Notes: a model not told the origin generated them from the sequence alone. A stretch of DNA of 64,000 bases from an uncultured Marvinbryantia sp. (GCF_905201705.1 NZ_CAJKOX010000008.1:1-64000), one strand, 5' to 3'; counted from the first letter of the stretch, positions 34,434 through 43,971 are shown. Numbers and translations are program-made.

Positions 34434-34600
34434 GTGTGGAAGGAATGAGGCAGGAAACGGGACCGTGTGCAGGCACGGACAAACCCATCACAGTCCGGAA
34501 ACAGAAGCTCCGGAAAAACCACATAAAGGCAAAACTGATTTTTTTCATCGCGCTGGCGGTCGGTCTGCTGCTGACAGCTGTTTTTGCACGGCAGCTCTAG
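34430..34600 (+). pseudogene. Truncated DppC/NikC-type permease (N-terminal 56 codons)
   Basis: The ATG at 34430 overlaps the dppB-type stop and begins a normal DppC N-terminus: a polar head, then KLRKNHIKAKLIFFIALAV and one hydrophobic helix. It ends at an in-frame TAG (34598-34600). About 200-240 residues, including the transport domain, are missing. The following bases continue in the same frame as a different protein, the end of a binding protein. Confidence 0.75.
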
Positions 34601-35008
34601 GCAACCCTGAAGGAAATCGGAATTGAGGTAGACGTAAACTGCACTTCCGACCATCTGAGCATTGCGGACAGTGGGGAATATGATGTATATGTAAGCTCTC
34701 TGACGACGGCGCCGACGGGCGACCCGGAATATTTCTTTACCACCTGTGCACTGGAAAGCTCAGCAAAGAACCGCTCCAATCATAGTATCGCTGAGGTGGA
34801 GAGTCTGTACGAAGAGCTGCATCAGGAGTTTGATACTGAAAAGCGTGGGGCGCTTGCAGTGCAGATGCAGCAGGCTATGCTGGATGAGAGCGCGATTTTC
34901 TTTGTGTCGCATCTGAACATGGGAATTGTTACGAAGTCAAATGTTACAGGTATGTATGCGCATCCATGTGATTATTATGAAATCACGGCGGAGCTGAATG
35001 TGGAGTAA
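34601..35008 (+). pseudogene. C-terminal remnant of an Opp/Nik-type substrate-binding protein
   Basis: Immediately after the TAG, in the same frame, 135 codons encode the last lobe of a solute-binding family 5 protein (LKEIGIEVDV, TAPTGDPEYFF, an EVESLYEELHQEFD helix). The signal peptide and first two-thirds, roughly 350-400 residues, are absent. The layout is best explained by one deletion joining dppC to the end of the binding-protein gene. A restart at ATG 34796 would give only about 70 residues. Confidence 0.75.
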
Positions 35009-35080
35009 GCGGATGACAGCAGAGAGGAAAGAGCAGGTGCCTGTTATCTGAATGCAACATTTAGTATAGGAGATATTTTT

Positions 35081-35866
35081 ATGGAACCATTGCTGCAGGC
35101 GGAACACATTACAATATGTTATAACGGAAAACCGGTTGTAAAGGACGTCAGTTTCAACGTGGACGCCGGGGAGATTCTTGGCGTTGTCGGTGAATCGGGA
35201 AGCGGGAAAAGTACGATTATAAAGGCTGTTATGGGCTTGCTGGGCGGAGGCGGCATGGTGACGGAAGGCGATATCTGGTATAAAGGGCGGAATGTAGTGG
35301 ATATGCCATCAGAAGAGCTGCGTAAGATTCTGGGACCGGAAATCGGTATGGTATTTCAGGATTGTAAAGCGGCGCTCTGCCCAATCCGGACAGTGGGAGA
35401 GCAGATATACGAGAGCATCTCTGAGCATGAGCGCGTCACGAAAAAGCAGGTGTACGAGCGTGCGGGTGAGGTGATGCAGAAAATCGGGCTGACAGACCCA
35501 CAGCGGATAATGGACAGCTATCCGTTTGAATTATCCGGCGGTATGAACCAGCGTGTCGGTATCTGCGCCGCAATGATGATGAAGCCTGCTCTGCTTCTGG
35601 CGGACGAACCGACGAGCGCGCTGGATGTGACGGTTCAGGCGCAGGTAATAAGGGAAATGAAGCTGATGCGGGAGACATACGGCACGGCGATGATTCTGGT
35701 CACACACAATATCGGTGTTGTAAAAGCGATGGCGGACCGGGTCCTGGTTCTTCAAAATGGGGAAATGAGAGACTATGGTCCGACAGATTGCGTACTAAAC
35801 CATCCGGAAAATGCATACACGAAAAAGCTGATGGATTCCGTGCTGCATCTGCGCAGAAACGCGTAG
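35081..35866 (+). CDS. DppD/NikD-type ABC ATPase
   Basis: A 261-residue ATPase with Walker A GESGSGKST, signature LSGGMNQR, Walker B LLADEPTSALD and the H-loop VTHNIG. ATG 35081 follows AGGAGA. It is intact, with no sign of decay, even though two of the five genes of its transporter are broken. The usual C-terminal oligopeptide-family extension (OppD/DppD roughly 330 residues) is largely absent. Confidence 0.87.
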   Translation: MEPLLQAEHITICYNGKPVVKDVSFNVDAGEILGVVGESGSGKSTIIKAVMGLLGGGGMVTEGDIWYKGRNVVDMPSEELRKILGPEIGMVFQDCKAALCPIRTVGEQIYESISEHERVTKKQVYERAGEVMQKIGLTDPQRIMDSYPFELSGGMNQRVGICAAMMMKPALLLADEPTSALDVTVQAQVIREMKLMRETYGTAMILVTHNIGVVKAMADRVLVLQNGEMRDYGPTDCVLNHPENAYTKKLMDSVLHLRRNA

Positions 35867-35974
35867 CTTATATTGTAACAGAGAGCAGGAAATCCAGGCT
35901 GAAATGCTGCAAAGAAACCATCCGGCTTTCGGAAAGAGCCGGGAGAATTTTGTCAGAAAAGGATGGAGACGAAT

Positions 35975-36733
35975 ATGCCGGATACAATACTAAAAGCAGA
36001 ACATTTGAAAAAAGTCTTTACCTCCGGGAAAAAATCCTTTACGGCGGTGGAGGACGTCAGCTTTACCTTGGAGCGCGGCGAATGTCTCGGCATTGTCGGG
36101 GAATCGGGTTCTGGAAAAAGCACGATTGCCAGGATGATTACGCGTCTTATCGAGACCACGGAGGGGAGCGTCTCACTGCTCGGCAAAGATATTACCAATA
36201 TAAAAGGAAAAGAACTGCGAGCCGTATATCGTGAAATGCAGATGGTGTTTCAGATGCCGATGGAATCATTTGACCCGCGGCGCACGCTGGGAGACGGGAT
36301 TGGCGAGAGTCTGCGAAACGCCGGTATGAGCCGCCGCGATACGAAAATAAAGACGGAAGAGCTTCTGGAAATGTGCGGGCTGATGCCGGAATTTGCAGCC
36401 AGGTATCCGCACGAGGTCAGCGGCGGACAGTGCCAGCGGGCAGCAATCGCACGGGCGCTGGCAGTGAACCCGTCCATATTGATCTGCGATGAGGCGACCA
36501 GTGCGCTCGACGTGACGGTGCAGAAGCAGGTGCTGGAACTGCTGATAAATTTGAAAGAAAAGAAAAACCTTTCCTTTCTCCTTATCTGCCATGACCTTGC
36601 GCTTGTGCAGGCATTCTGCGATAAGGTGCTGGTGCTTTGCAGGGGAAAGGTTGTAGAGCAGGGAACGCCGGACGATATCATCAACCATCCGAAGGAAGAA
36701 TACACAAAAATACTGGTGGATTCCGTATTATAA
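35975..36733 (+). CDS. DppF/NikE-type ABC ATPase
   Basis: A predicted 252-residue second ATPase with Walker A GESGSGKST, signature VSGGQCQR, Walker B LICDEATSALD and H-loop ICHDLA. Walker B has A in place of P after the catalytic Glu (DEAT rather than DEPT), a known tolerated variant. ATG 35975 has GGAG six bases upstream; ATG 35963 is an alternative. Paired with the previous gene it would power the damaged Opp/Nik transporter. Confidence 0.87.
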   Translation: MPDTILKAEHLKKVFTSGKKSFTAVEDVSFTLERGECLGIVGESGSGKSTIARMITRLIETTEGSVSLLGKDITNIKGKELRAVYREMQMVFQMPMESFDPRRTLGDGIGESLRNAGMSRRDTKIKTEELLEMCGLMPEFAARYPHEVSGGQCQRAAIARALAVNPSILICDEATSALDVTVQKQVLELLINLKEKKNLSFLLICHDLALVQAFCDKVLVLCRGKVVEQGTPDDIINHPKEEYTKILVDSVL

Positions 36734-36749
36734 AAAGGGCGCGGCGGTT

Positions 36750-37529
36750 TTATACCAGGATAGAATTGCCTGTGTTCTCTTTTACGGCCTTCATCCGCAG
36801 CCGTACATAGTCGGAATACCAGACACCATCTTTATATAAAGCGGGAGCCAGAGCGCTTACCGCTTTTTTTAAGATAACCTGCCGGTCATCTTCCGTAACG
36901 TTTACAAAGGGATTTTTCACAAACATCTTTATCCAGTCCGTCAGACCATCCTCACCGTTCAGTCTGGTCGGGCGGTCAAAGAGCACAGCGCAGCGCACAG
37001 TAAAGCCGGTTTTTTCCAGCATGGCGGCATATTCCCCGATAGAAGGAAAATAAAACGGCATGGTGTACGTATACCCCAGTTTTGTAAATTCCTGTGCCAG
37101 AGCGGTATGAATGAGCCGGTTATTGCCAGTTCCGCCCATTTCAAATACAAACTGTCCGCCGTCATTTAAAGCCTGGTAAACACAGCGCATCATATCTTCC
37201 TGGCGGCTTTTATCAATCCAGTGAAATACCGCATTTGAAAAAACAGCGTCCACGCTTTCCTCCAGAGTAAAGTCAGTAGCATCGGCGCGGTGAAAGCGGA
37301 TGCCGGGGCAGTTTTTCCGTGCAACTGCGAGCATGTCCTCCGAGGCATCCATTCCAGTGACGATAAGCCCCTTTTCTGCGAGAACTTTTGAAAGCGCGCC
37401 GTTCCCACAGCCAAGGTCCAGAACGCTGCGGGCGTTTTTTAAATCAATCAGTGAAATAACATCGTTGCCATATTCATGCACAAAGGAAAAATCGGAAGAA
37501 TATTTTTCCGCATTCCAGTTCTGGTTCAT
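36750..37529 (-). CDS. Class I SAM methyltransferase (Tam-like)
   Basis: A 259-residue methyltransferase resembling trans-aconitate methyltransferase: SAM motif VLDLGCGNGALSKVL near residue 38, motif II VTGMDAS, and motif IV SNAVFHWI. Tam methylates trans-aconitate, but many members have other acceptors. ATG 37529 is chosen because GGGAG is nine bases upstream; ATG 37535 is too close. It converges on the Opp/Nik operon and is the third methyltransferase sequence in this island. Confidence 0.82.
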   Translation of the reverse strand: MNQNWNAEKYSSDFSFVHEYGNDVISLIDLKNARSVLDLGCGNGALSKVLAEKGLIVTGMDASEDMLAVARKNCPGIRFHRADATDFTLEESVDAVFSNAVFHWIDKSRQEDMMRCVYQALNDGGQFVFEMGGTGNNRLIHTALAQEFTKLGYTYTMPFYFPSIGEYAAMLEKTGFTVRCAVLFDRPTRLNGEDGLTDWIKMFVKNPFVNVTEDDRQVILKKAVSALAPALYKDGVWYSDYVRLRMKAVKENTGNSILV

Positions 37530-37602
37530 TTTCATTCACTCCCATATTTTAGAAATTTTCATCTGCGCGGCAGCAATCCAATGGATTATTTGTATGGAAT
37601 AG

Positions 37603-38850
37603 TCATTTGGCTGTCCGGTTCATCTTCGCAGATTTACAGAAAAGTATAAATCCGATGACAAATAGTATCGCCAGCATACCGACGCCTGCGCTGGCGTTGC
37701 CGGTAATCTGCGCGACGATGCCGACCAGCGTGGTTCCGAGGAAGGAAGCGCCCTTTCCGCAGATATCGTAGATGCCGAAGTATTCGCCGGATTTTTCGGG
37801 CGGAATGATTTTGGCAAAATAGGAGCGGGCAAGCGCCTGGATCGCGCCCTGGAACATGCCGACCAGAACGGCGAGCAGCCAGAATTCCCACTGCTTATCA
37901 AGCTGGATGGCGAACAGCGCGATACATGTATAGGCGATAATACAGACCTTGATCAGCAGATCCGTCGCATAGCGCTTGGACAGCGAGCCGAAGAGGAGCG
38001 CACACGGGAAAGCGACAATCTGTGTCAGAAGCAGCGCAAGCAGAAGCCCCTGCGTATCAAGACCCAGCGCGCTGCCGTAGGCGGTCGCCATGTCGATAAT
38101 CGTATAGACCCCGTCGATAAAAAAGAAAAATGCCAGCAGGTACATGAAAATATGCTTCTGCCCTTTAATATCAGACAGGGTGCTGCCAAGGCGGCGGAAG
38201 CTGTCGCGCACCGGATGCTCCGGCGCCGGTGAGTAGTGCGTCTGCTTATAGTTGCGCAGAAGCGGGAGCGTCATCAGAAGCCACCAGACGGCATTCAGAA
38301 GAAACGCCAGCGTCATGGCGGTCTGCATGGAAAGCCCCAGACTTTCATTCATCAGCACCAGAACGAGCGAGAGCACAAAGGGAATGCAGCTTCCGATATA
38401 TCCCCAGGCATAGCCCTGCGAAGAAACATCGTCCATTTTCTCCGGCGTGGTGACATCCACCAGCATGGAATCGTAAAATATCAGACTGGCATTAAAGCCG
38501 ACCTTTGCGATGACGAAGACTCCCAGAAACAGAATCCAGGAGGTCGGCAGAGAGAGCGCGGCACAGCCGATCACGCCGAGCATCATACAGACGGTAAAGA
38601 GCGGTTTCTTGTAGTTGCGTGTGTCGGCGACAGTGCCGAGCACCGGGCCGAGCACGGCTACCACAACCGTCGCAACAGAAGCGGCATAGCCCCAGTAAGC
38701 GAGATAATCCACCTCAGAAATACCGGCATTCTGCGCCAGCGAGTTAAAATAAATCGGAAGAATCGTCGCCACCAGCATGACAAAGGCGGAATTTCCGATG
38801 TCGTAGAGAATCCAGTACTTTTCTAACTTCGTAAGCTTGTTTTTGTTCAT
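37603..38850 (-). CDS. MFS transporter, UMF1 (Atg22-like) family
   Basis: A 415-residue major-facilitator protein of the UMF1 type, related to fungal vacuolar Atg22 amino-acid effluxers. The N-terminus (KLEKYWILYDIGNSAFVML) and about twelve hydrophobic helices are characteristic. ATG 38850 follows GAGG by eight bases; longer open extensions upstream are non-coding. It is divergent from the two-component/ABC module and has no clear functional neighbour. The substrate is unknown. Confidence 0.87.
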   Translation of the reverse strand: MNKNKLTKLEKYWILYDIGNSAFVMLVATILPIYFNSLAQNAGISEVDYLAYWGYAASVATVVVAVLGPVLGTVADTRNYKKPLFTVCMMLGVIGCAALSLPTSWILFLGVFVIAKVGFNASLIFYDSMLVDVTTPEKMDDVSSQGYAWGYIGSCIPFVLSLVLVLMNESLGLSMQTAMTLAFLLNAVWWLLMTLPLLRNYKQTHYSPAPEHPVRDSFRRLGSTLSDIKGQKHIFMYLLAFFFFIDGVYTIIDMATAYGSALGLDTQGLLLALLLTQIVAFPCALLFGSLSKRYATDLLIKVCIIAYTCIALFAIQLDKQWEFWLLAVLVGMFQGAIQALARSYFAKIIPPEKSGEYFGIYDICGKGASFLGTTLVGIVAQITGNASAGVGMLAILFVIGFILFCKSAKMNRTAK

Positions 38851-39007
38851 GATGTCTGTCCTCACATAATCTGCGCGCAAAGCGCTGATAGTTGTCGGGC
38901 TTTTTGAACGCCCGGCTTTTGAATTTATAATAGCATACCTGTGCGGGGGAATGCCAGAGCATTTCTGTAAAAAGTATTTCTGAATTTTGTAAAATGTAAG
39001 TGGGAAA

Positions 39008-39036
39008 TTGTTTTGCAACCGCTTCTGTGATACACT
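39008..39036 (+). promoter_or_regulatory. Promoter of the OmpR-type regulator operon
   Basis: TTGTTT (39008-39013) and TACACT (39031-39036) are spaced 17 bp apart, 27 bases before the regulator start. Confidence 0.5.
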
Positions 39037-39063
39037 GGACAAAAACAGGGCGGGAGAGGGAAC

Positions 39064-39741
39064 ATGCAAAGGGAAATCTATTATATTGAAGATGACGCTG
39101 CGATTGCCGGAAGCGTAGCGGCATATCTGGAGGAAAAGGGTTTTCGGGTGACGGTTTTTGCCGGAGTTTCTGCGGCAAAGCAGGCGCTGCTCGCCAGCCG
39201 ACCGGATTTTGTGATCGCCGACTGGAACCTTCCGGATGGAAGCGGAAGCGGGCTGTGCAGCTGGATCCGCAGAAGGATGGGTGATGAGCTGCCGGTGCTG
39301 CTTCTGACAGTCAGAGGGGAGACGGAGGACATGCTGGAAGGCTTCCAGAGCGGTGCGGACGATTATCTGACAAAGCCGTTTGAGCTGGAGGTGCTGTATG
39401 CGAGGGTGCAGGCGATTTTGCGGAGGATGAAGCGGGCGGAGCGCACGCAGCTTTTCTGTGATGAAATCTGTCTGGACCGGGAAAAACAGACGGTTTCCCG
39501 CGGCGGATGCGAGGCAGCGCTTGCTCCGTCGGAATACCGGCTGCTGGAGTATCTGCTGGAACAAAAGGGGCGCACCGTTACCAGAAGCGAGCTTCTGGAG
39601 AAAATATGGGATTCCGGGGGGAATTTTGTAAATGACAACACGCTGACGGTGACGATGAAGCGCCTGCGGGAGAGGCTGGGAAATCCGGCGTGCATCAAAA
39701 CGATCCGCAGCTTCGGCTACCGGATGGAGGACACGATATGA
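39064..39741 (+). CDS. OmpR-family response regulator
   Basis: A 225-residue regulator with a receiver domain (acidic IEDDAA, phospho-acceptor in VIADWNLPDG, Lys in LTKPFEL) and a winged-helix DNA-binding domain ending TIRSFGYRM. The kinase gene overlaps by ATGA. It probably controls the ABC/FtsX genes that follow through the paired GTCAC sites at 40961. Confidence 0.9.
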   Translation: MQREIYYIEDDAAIAGSVAAYLEEKGFRVTVFAGVSAAKQALLASRPDFVIADWNLPDGSGSGLCSWIRRRMGDELPVLLLTVRGETEDMLEGFQSGADDYLTKPFELEVLYARVQAILRRMKRAERTQLFCDEICLDREKQTVSRGGCEAALAPSEYRLLEYLLEQKGRTVTRSELLEKIWDSGGNFVNDNTLTVTMKRLRERLGNPACIKTIRSFGYRMEDTI

Positions 39742-40958
39742 CGGAACGAAAATCAAAGCGATGGCTCGTTTTATCGCTTCTGGCGGCAGGTCTGGCGAGC
39801 GCGGCACTGACGGCGATGCTCTGCGGGCATCTGCTGGCGCGGGAGCGGTTCAGCCAGATTTCCGGCATCTGCACGGCGCTGACGGAAAAAATGCCGGAGG
39901 CGGAGCAGCCGCTTTTAGAGGTCTTAAAGGACCTGCATGAAAGCGGGCTGTTTATGGAGACGGATAAGGATTCCCGGACGGAGATATTCCTGGAAAGGTA
40001 TGGATATCGTGAGGCGGACTTTGCCGGGCATAACAGGGGCGCTGTGTGGATACTGGCGGCTCTCTGCGGCATTTTCGGAGGTCTGTGCATGTCTGCGGCT
40101 GTTTTTCTTCTGCAAAGGAAAAAGCGGGAACGGATTGCAGGACTGACGGCTTACCTGGAGCGGGTAAACTGTGGCAGCGGAGAGCTTTTGCAGGCACAGG
40201 AGGACGACTTTTCTGCGCTGGAGGACGAACTGTATAAAACGGTGACGGCGCTGCGGCAGACGCGGGAGGAGGCAGTGCGTGCAAAAGAACGTTTTGCGGA
40301 CAACCTCGCCAACATCGCGCATCAGCTCAAAACGCCGATCACAGCGGCCTCGCTCTCTCTGCAGCGGCTGTGCGGGCAGACAGATGAATTTAAGCTGCCG
40401 GAAAGCATGAGCCGCCTGACGCGGCAGGTGCAGGCGCAGCTTGACCGGCTGACGATTCTTGGAGAGGCGCTGCTTACTTTGGCGCGGATTGATTCCGGGA
40501 CTTTGCAGCTAAAGCAGGAATCAGTGGACGCATTTACGGTGTTGATGCTCGCGGCAGAAAATCTGGAAAGCCTGCTTTCAAAACAGAGGATGAAGGTTTC
40601 GATTTTGGAGAACGGCAGCGCAGAATTTACGGGCGACCTGGAATGGACGATGGAGGCGCTGATGAATCTTATAAAAAACTGTGCCGAGCACACCCCGGAA
40701 GGCGGAACGATAACCTGTACGTATGAAAAAAATCCGCTGTACACAGAAATCAGAATCTGCGACGAGGGAGAGGGCTTTGCGAGAGAGGATATCCCGCATC
40801 TCTTCGAACGGTTTTACCGCGGAAAATGCGCAAAAGGCGAAGGAATCGGAATCGGCCTGTCCCTTGCGGGGGAAATATTTGCGCTGCAGAACGGCAGCCT
40901 GACGGCAAAAAATCTGCCGGAGGGCGGTGCGTGTTTTGAGGTGCGTGTGTATGCGTAA
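39738..40958 (+). CDS. Sensor histidine kinase of the OmpR-type pair
   Basis: A 406-residue kinase with two membrane helices (about 10-32 and 110-130) around a small external loop of about 75 residues. The H box is NIAHQLKTPITAASLSLQRL, followed by N box LMNLIKNCAEHTP and G box IGIGLSLAG. ATG 39738 overlaps the regulator stop (ATGA), so the longer upstream frame is rejected. With the neighbouring ABC genes it resembles antimicrobial-peptide sensing modules, though the external loop is larger than in BceS-type kinases. Confidence 0.88.
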   Translation: MTERKSKRWLVLSLLAAGLASAALTAMLCGHLLARERFSQISGICTALTEKMPEAEQPLLEVLKDLHESGLFMETDKDSRTEIFLERYGYREADFAGHNRGAVWILAALCGIFGGLCMSAAVFLLQRKKRERIAGLTAYLERVNCGSGELLQAQEDDFSALEDELYKTVTALRQTREEAVRAKERFADNLANIAHQLKTPITAASLSLQRLCGQTDEFKLPESMSRLTRQVQAQLDRLTILGEALLTLARIDSGTLQLKQESVDAFTVLMLAAENLESLLSKQRMKVSILENGSAEFTGDLEWTMEALMNLIKNCAEHTPEGGTITCTYEKNPLYTEIRICDEGEGFAREDIPHLFERFYRGKCAKGEGIGIGLSLAGEIFALQNGSLTAKNLPEGGACFEVRVYA

Positions 40959-40960
40959 TT

Positions 40961-40992
40961 GTCACGGAACTGTCACTTGCGTCTGCTATACT
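40961..40992 (+). promoter_or_regulatory. Direct-repeat operator and promoter before the ABC/FtsX genes
   Basis: GTCAC occurs at 40961-40965 and 40972-40976, an 11-bp repeat typical of OmpR-family dimer sites. It is followed by TATACT (40987-40992). There is no good -35 box, which fits a promoter activated by the neighbouring regulator. Confidence 0.55.
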
Positions 40993-41044
40993 TGATTTAG
41001 AGTGGCATAGCCGATGAAAAGGATGGCAGAAAGGGGACAATTAT

Positions 41045-41722
41045 ATGGAAATTTTGAGATGCGAGGGCGTGCGCAAGGTTTACGGCTCCGGGGAGAGCAG
41101 GGTGGCTGCGCTGGATGGGGTGAACCTGTCACTGGGGAAAGGCGAATTTGCGGCGGTGGTCGGCACATCAGGTTCCGGAAAGTCTACGCTTCTGCACATT
41201 CTTGGAAGTGTGGAGCAGCCGACGGAGGGACATGTTTTTATAGAAGGAAAGGACATTACTTCGCTGAACCGCACGCAGTCGGCGCTTCTGCGCAGACGGA
41301 AGGTGGGAATCGTCTATCAGTTTTACAACCTGATTCCGACACTGACGGTGCGGAAAAATATTCTGATGCCGCTTCTTTTAGACAAAAAGAAGCCGGAGCA
41401 GGATCATTTTGCGCAGGTGGTTCATACGCTTGGCATCGGGGATAAGCTGGAGGCGCTGCCGGGCCAGCTCTCCGGCGGACAGCAGCAGCGCGCAGCGATC
41501 GCGCGGGCAATGATGTACCGCCCGGCGGTGCTTTTGCTGGATGAGCCGACCGGAAATCTGGACCGGAAAAATTCCCGTGAGGTGCTGGACATGCTGAAGC
41601 TCTCCAACCGAAATTTCGGACAGACGGTTTTTCTGATCACACATGATGAAAAAATTGCGCTGGAGGCGGACCGCATCATTACGATGGAAGACGGACGTAT
41701 TCTTCGCGACGAGCGGAGGTGA
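41045..41722 (+). CDS. MacB/BceA-type ABC ATPase
   Basis: A 225-residue ATPase of the MacB/LolD/BceA class with Walker A GTSGSGKST, signature LSGGQQQR, Walker B LLLDEPTGNLD and H-loop ITHDEK. The ATG at 41045 is preceded by AGGGGAC. It is followed directly by an FtsX-type permease; together they would expel or relieve antimicrobial peptides, or act in envelope signalling. Confidence 0.9.
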   Translation: MEILRCEGVRKVYGSGESRVAALDGVNLSLGKGEFAAVVGTSGSGKSTLLHILGSVEQPTEGHVFIEGKDITSLNRTQSALLRRRKVGIVYQFYNLIPTLTVRKNILMPLLLDKKKPEQDHFAQVVHTLGIGDKLEALPGQLSGGQQQRAAIARAMMYRPAVLLLDEPTGNLDRKNSREVLDMLKLSNRNFGQTVFLITHDEKIALEADRIITMEDGRILRDERR

Positions 41723-41727
41723 GCGAG

Positions 41728-43971
41728 ATGTGGAGAGAATATTCGGCGAATTATATCAGAGGCAACCGGGCGTCCGGGATCACTGTCATGGCTTCGGCAT
41801 TTATTTCCGCGCTGCTTTTATCGCTGCTGTGCAGCCTGTTTTATAATTTCTGGGCGTATGACATCCAGAGGATCAAAGCAGAAGAGGGTGATTGGCAGGC
41901 GCGGCTTTCGGGCGTGGCTTCGGAAGAGGAGCTGGCGGTAATCCGCAATTTTGCGAACGTGGAGCGGGTGATTGTTCAGGAAGGAAAGGCGGAGCTGACT
42001 GTCGATATCTATTTCTCAAATCTGTATGCTATCCTTGAAGATATGCCGCGTATCGCGGAAGCGCTGGGAATCGATGCCGAAAATATCACATATCATCACG
42101 CGCTTTTATCGATGTACCTTATCCGTGATCCCGCAGATCCGGCGCCGCGGCTTGTTTTTCCGCTGTTTCTAGCAATTCTGGCGCTGGCATGTTTTTCTTT
42201 AATTATGATCATTCACAATGCCTTTGCGGTGTCTATGGACGCACGCGTGCATCAGTTTGGTATTTTCGCCAGCATCGGCGCAACCCCGGCACAGATACGC
42301 GCCTGCCTGCTGCAGGAGGCGGCAGCGCTGTGCGCTGTGCCGCTTCTGGCGGGGCAGCTTTTTGGAATTATCGGCGGTATGGGAGTGCTTCATCTGATTA
42401 ATGCGATGGCGGCGGACGTGCAGGGGCGGTTTGACGCGGTATGGACGTATCACCCGCTGGTATTTGCGGTCACGCTGGCAGCATCCATTGCGACGGTGTG
42501 GATTTCTGCCTGGATCCCGGCGCACAGGTTAAGCAGGATGACCGTGCTGGAGGCAGTCAGAAATACCGGGGAGCGGGCGGTGAAAAAGAAAAAGCGCTTT
42601 TGGATTTTGCCGCATTTCTTTGGCATGGAGGGCGAGCTTGCGGCAAACGCGCTGTACGCGCAGCGGAAATCCCTGCGCACGGCGAAGCTTTCGCTGACAG
42701 TGTCTTTTCTGGCGTTTTCACTGATGCTGTGTTTTTTTACGCTGACGGGCATCAGCCAGCGGATGACATATTTTGAGCGGTATCAGAATGCATGGGATAT
42801 TTATGTGACCCTGAAAAACACAGATATGGAAAGCTTAACGCAGATCAGTCAGATCAGGGAGCTGCCGGGAGTGCGAAGCTGTACGGCTTACCAGAGGGCG
42901 TCGGCGAAACGCCTTGTCACGGAAGCGGAGCTGAGCGCAGAGGCGCTGGCGTCAGGAAATATGCAGCGTGTGCCGGAATCATATGTGATGTCAGAGGACG
43001 GAGCGTGGCTCGTAAATGCGCCGATTATCATTCTGGATGACGAAAGCTTTCTGGAATACTGTGCGCAGCTTGGCACAGGATCGCGGCTGGACGGCGCGAT
43101 CATTCTGAATCGTATGCGGGACAGCTCCAACCCTGATTTCCGCAGCACCGATTATTTCCCGTATCTGCAGGATACGATCAATACGACCGCTCTGCGCCCG
43201 GCGGATGTTTCCGGTGAACGGCAAATTGCGGTGGGGCAGGAGCCGGCTGCGGAAGGATCAGCGGCGGAGCTTTTGGTGCTTGCGTACACGCAGGAGCCGC
43301 CCGTTTTGCGGGAAGCCTATGGAGAAACAGATTATTACGAGCTGGTGCATTTTCTGCCGCTGTCGCTCTGGGAGAGTATCAGAGGACAGGTTGGCGGAGA
43401 GAACAGCGAGTGCTGCATCCGTATTCTGGCAAAGGAAGGAGCAGCGCCGGCGGACTTGCAGGAGCTGGAACAAAATGTGATGCAGATTCTCGGGAGCAGT
43501 TATGAAATGGAAATAGAAAACCGCATCCAGGAAAAGCTTTCCAACGACGAGATGCAGCGGGGAATGATGTGGATCCTCGGCGGCTTCTGCACACTGCTTG
43601 CACTGATTGGAATTGCCGATGTATTTTCAAATACGATGGGCTTTGTGCGGCAAAGAAAGCGAGAATTTGCCCGCTATCTGTCCGTCGGGCTGACGCCGGA
43701 GGGCATGAAAAAGATGTTCTGTCTGGAGGCGGCTGCGCTTGTGGGACGTCCGGCGCTGGTTTCCCTGCTATTGACTGCGTTTTTTACCGGGCTGATGATT
43801 AAAGCGAGCTATCTGGAGCCGGGCGTATTTTTAAGAGAAGCGCCACTGCTGCCGCTGCTGTTGTTTTTCGGAGCGGCGTTTGGCATGGTGGCGCTTGCCT
43901 ATTATCTCGGCGGTCGGAGGCTGATGCAGATCAGTCTTGCGGGTGCGCTGCGTGATGATACGATGCTGTAA
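41728..43971 (+). CDS. FtsX-domain ABC permease
   Basis: A predicted 747-residue permease. One N-terminal helix is followed by an external region and a first FtsX domain (about 150-270; LACFSLIMIIHNAFAVSMD). A second external region of about 260 residues and a final FtsX domain (about 620-740) follow. The size and layout match BceB/MacB-related Firmicutes permeases. ATG 41728 follows GGAGGT by seven bases. Its last 41 bases overlap, on the opposite strand, the end of the small membrane-protein gene. Confidence 0.87.
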   Translation: MWREYSANYIRGNRASGITVMASAFISALLLSLLCSLFYNFWAYDIQRIKAEEGDWQARLSGVASEEELAVIRNFANVERVIVQEGKAELTVDIYFSNLYAILEDMPRIAEALGIDAENITYHHALLSMYLIRDPADPAPRLVFPLFLAILALACFSLIMIIHNAFAVSMDARVHQFGIFASIGATPAQIRACLLQEAAALCAVPLLAGQLFGIIGGMGVLHLINAMAADVQGRFDAVWTYHPLVFAVTLAASIATVWISAWIPAHRLSRMTVLEAVRNTGERAVKKKKRFWILPHFFGMEGELAANALYAQRKSLRTAKLSLTVSFLAFSLMLCFFTLTGISQRMTYFERYQNAWDIYVTLKNTDMESLTQISQIRELPGVRSCTAYQRASAKRLVTEAELSAEALASGNMQRVPESYVMSEDGAWLVNAPIIILDDESFLEYCAQLGTGSRLDGAIILNRMRDSSNPDFRSTDYFPYLQDTINTTALRPADVSGERQIAVGQEPAAEGSAAELLVLAYTQEPPVLREAYGETDYYELVHFLPLSLWESIRGQVGGENSECCIRILAKEGAAPADLQELEQNVMQILGSSYEMEIENRIQEKLSNDEMQRGMMWILGGFCTLLALIGIADVFSNTMGFVRQRKREFARYLSVGLTPEGMKKMFCLEAAALVGRPALVSLLLTAFFTGLMIKASYLEPGVFLREAPLLPLLLFFGAAFGMVALAYYLGGRRLMQISLAGALRDDTML

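Noticed and set aside
34598..34600. TAG read through as an amino acid (for example pyrrolysine)
   Set aside because: The joined parts come from two different proteins and the product would lack most domains, so a deletion scar is far simpler.
38851..39807. N-terminal extension of the UMF1 gene into 39.8 kb
   Set aside because: It would cross the divergent promoter and the OmpR regulator; the family start with a ribosome site is at 38850.
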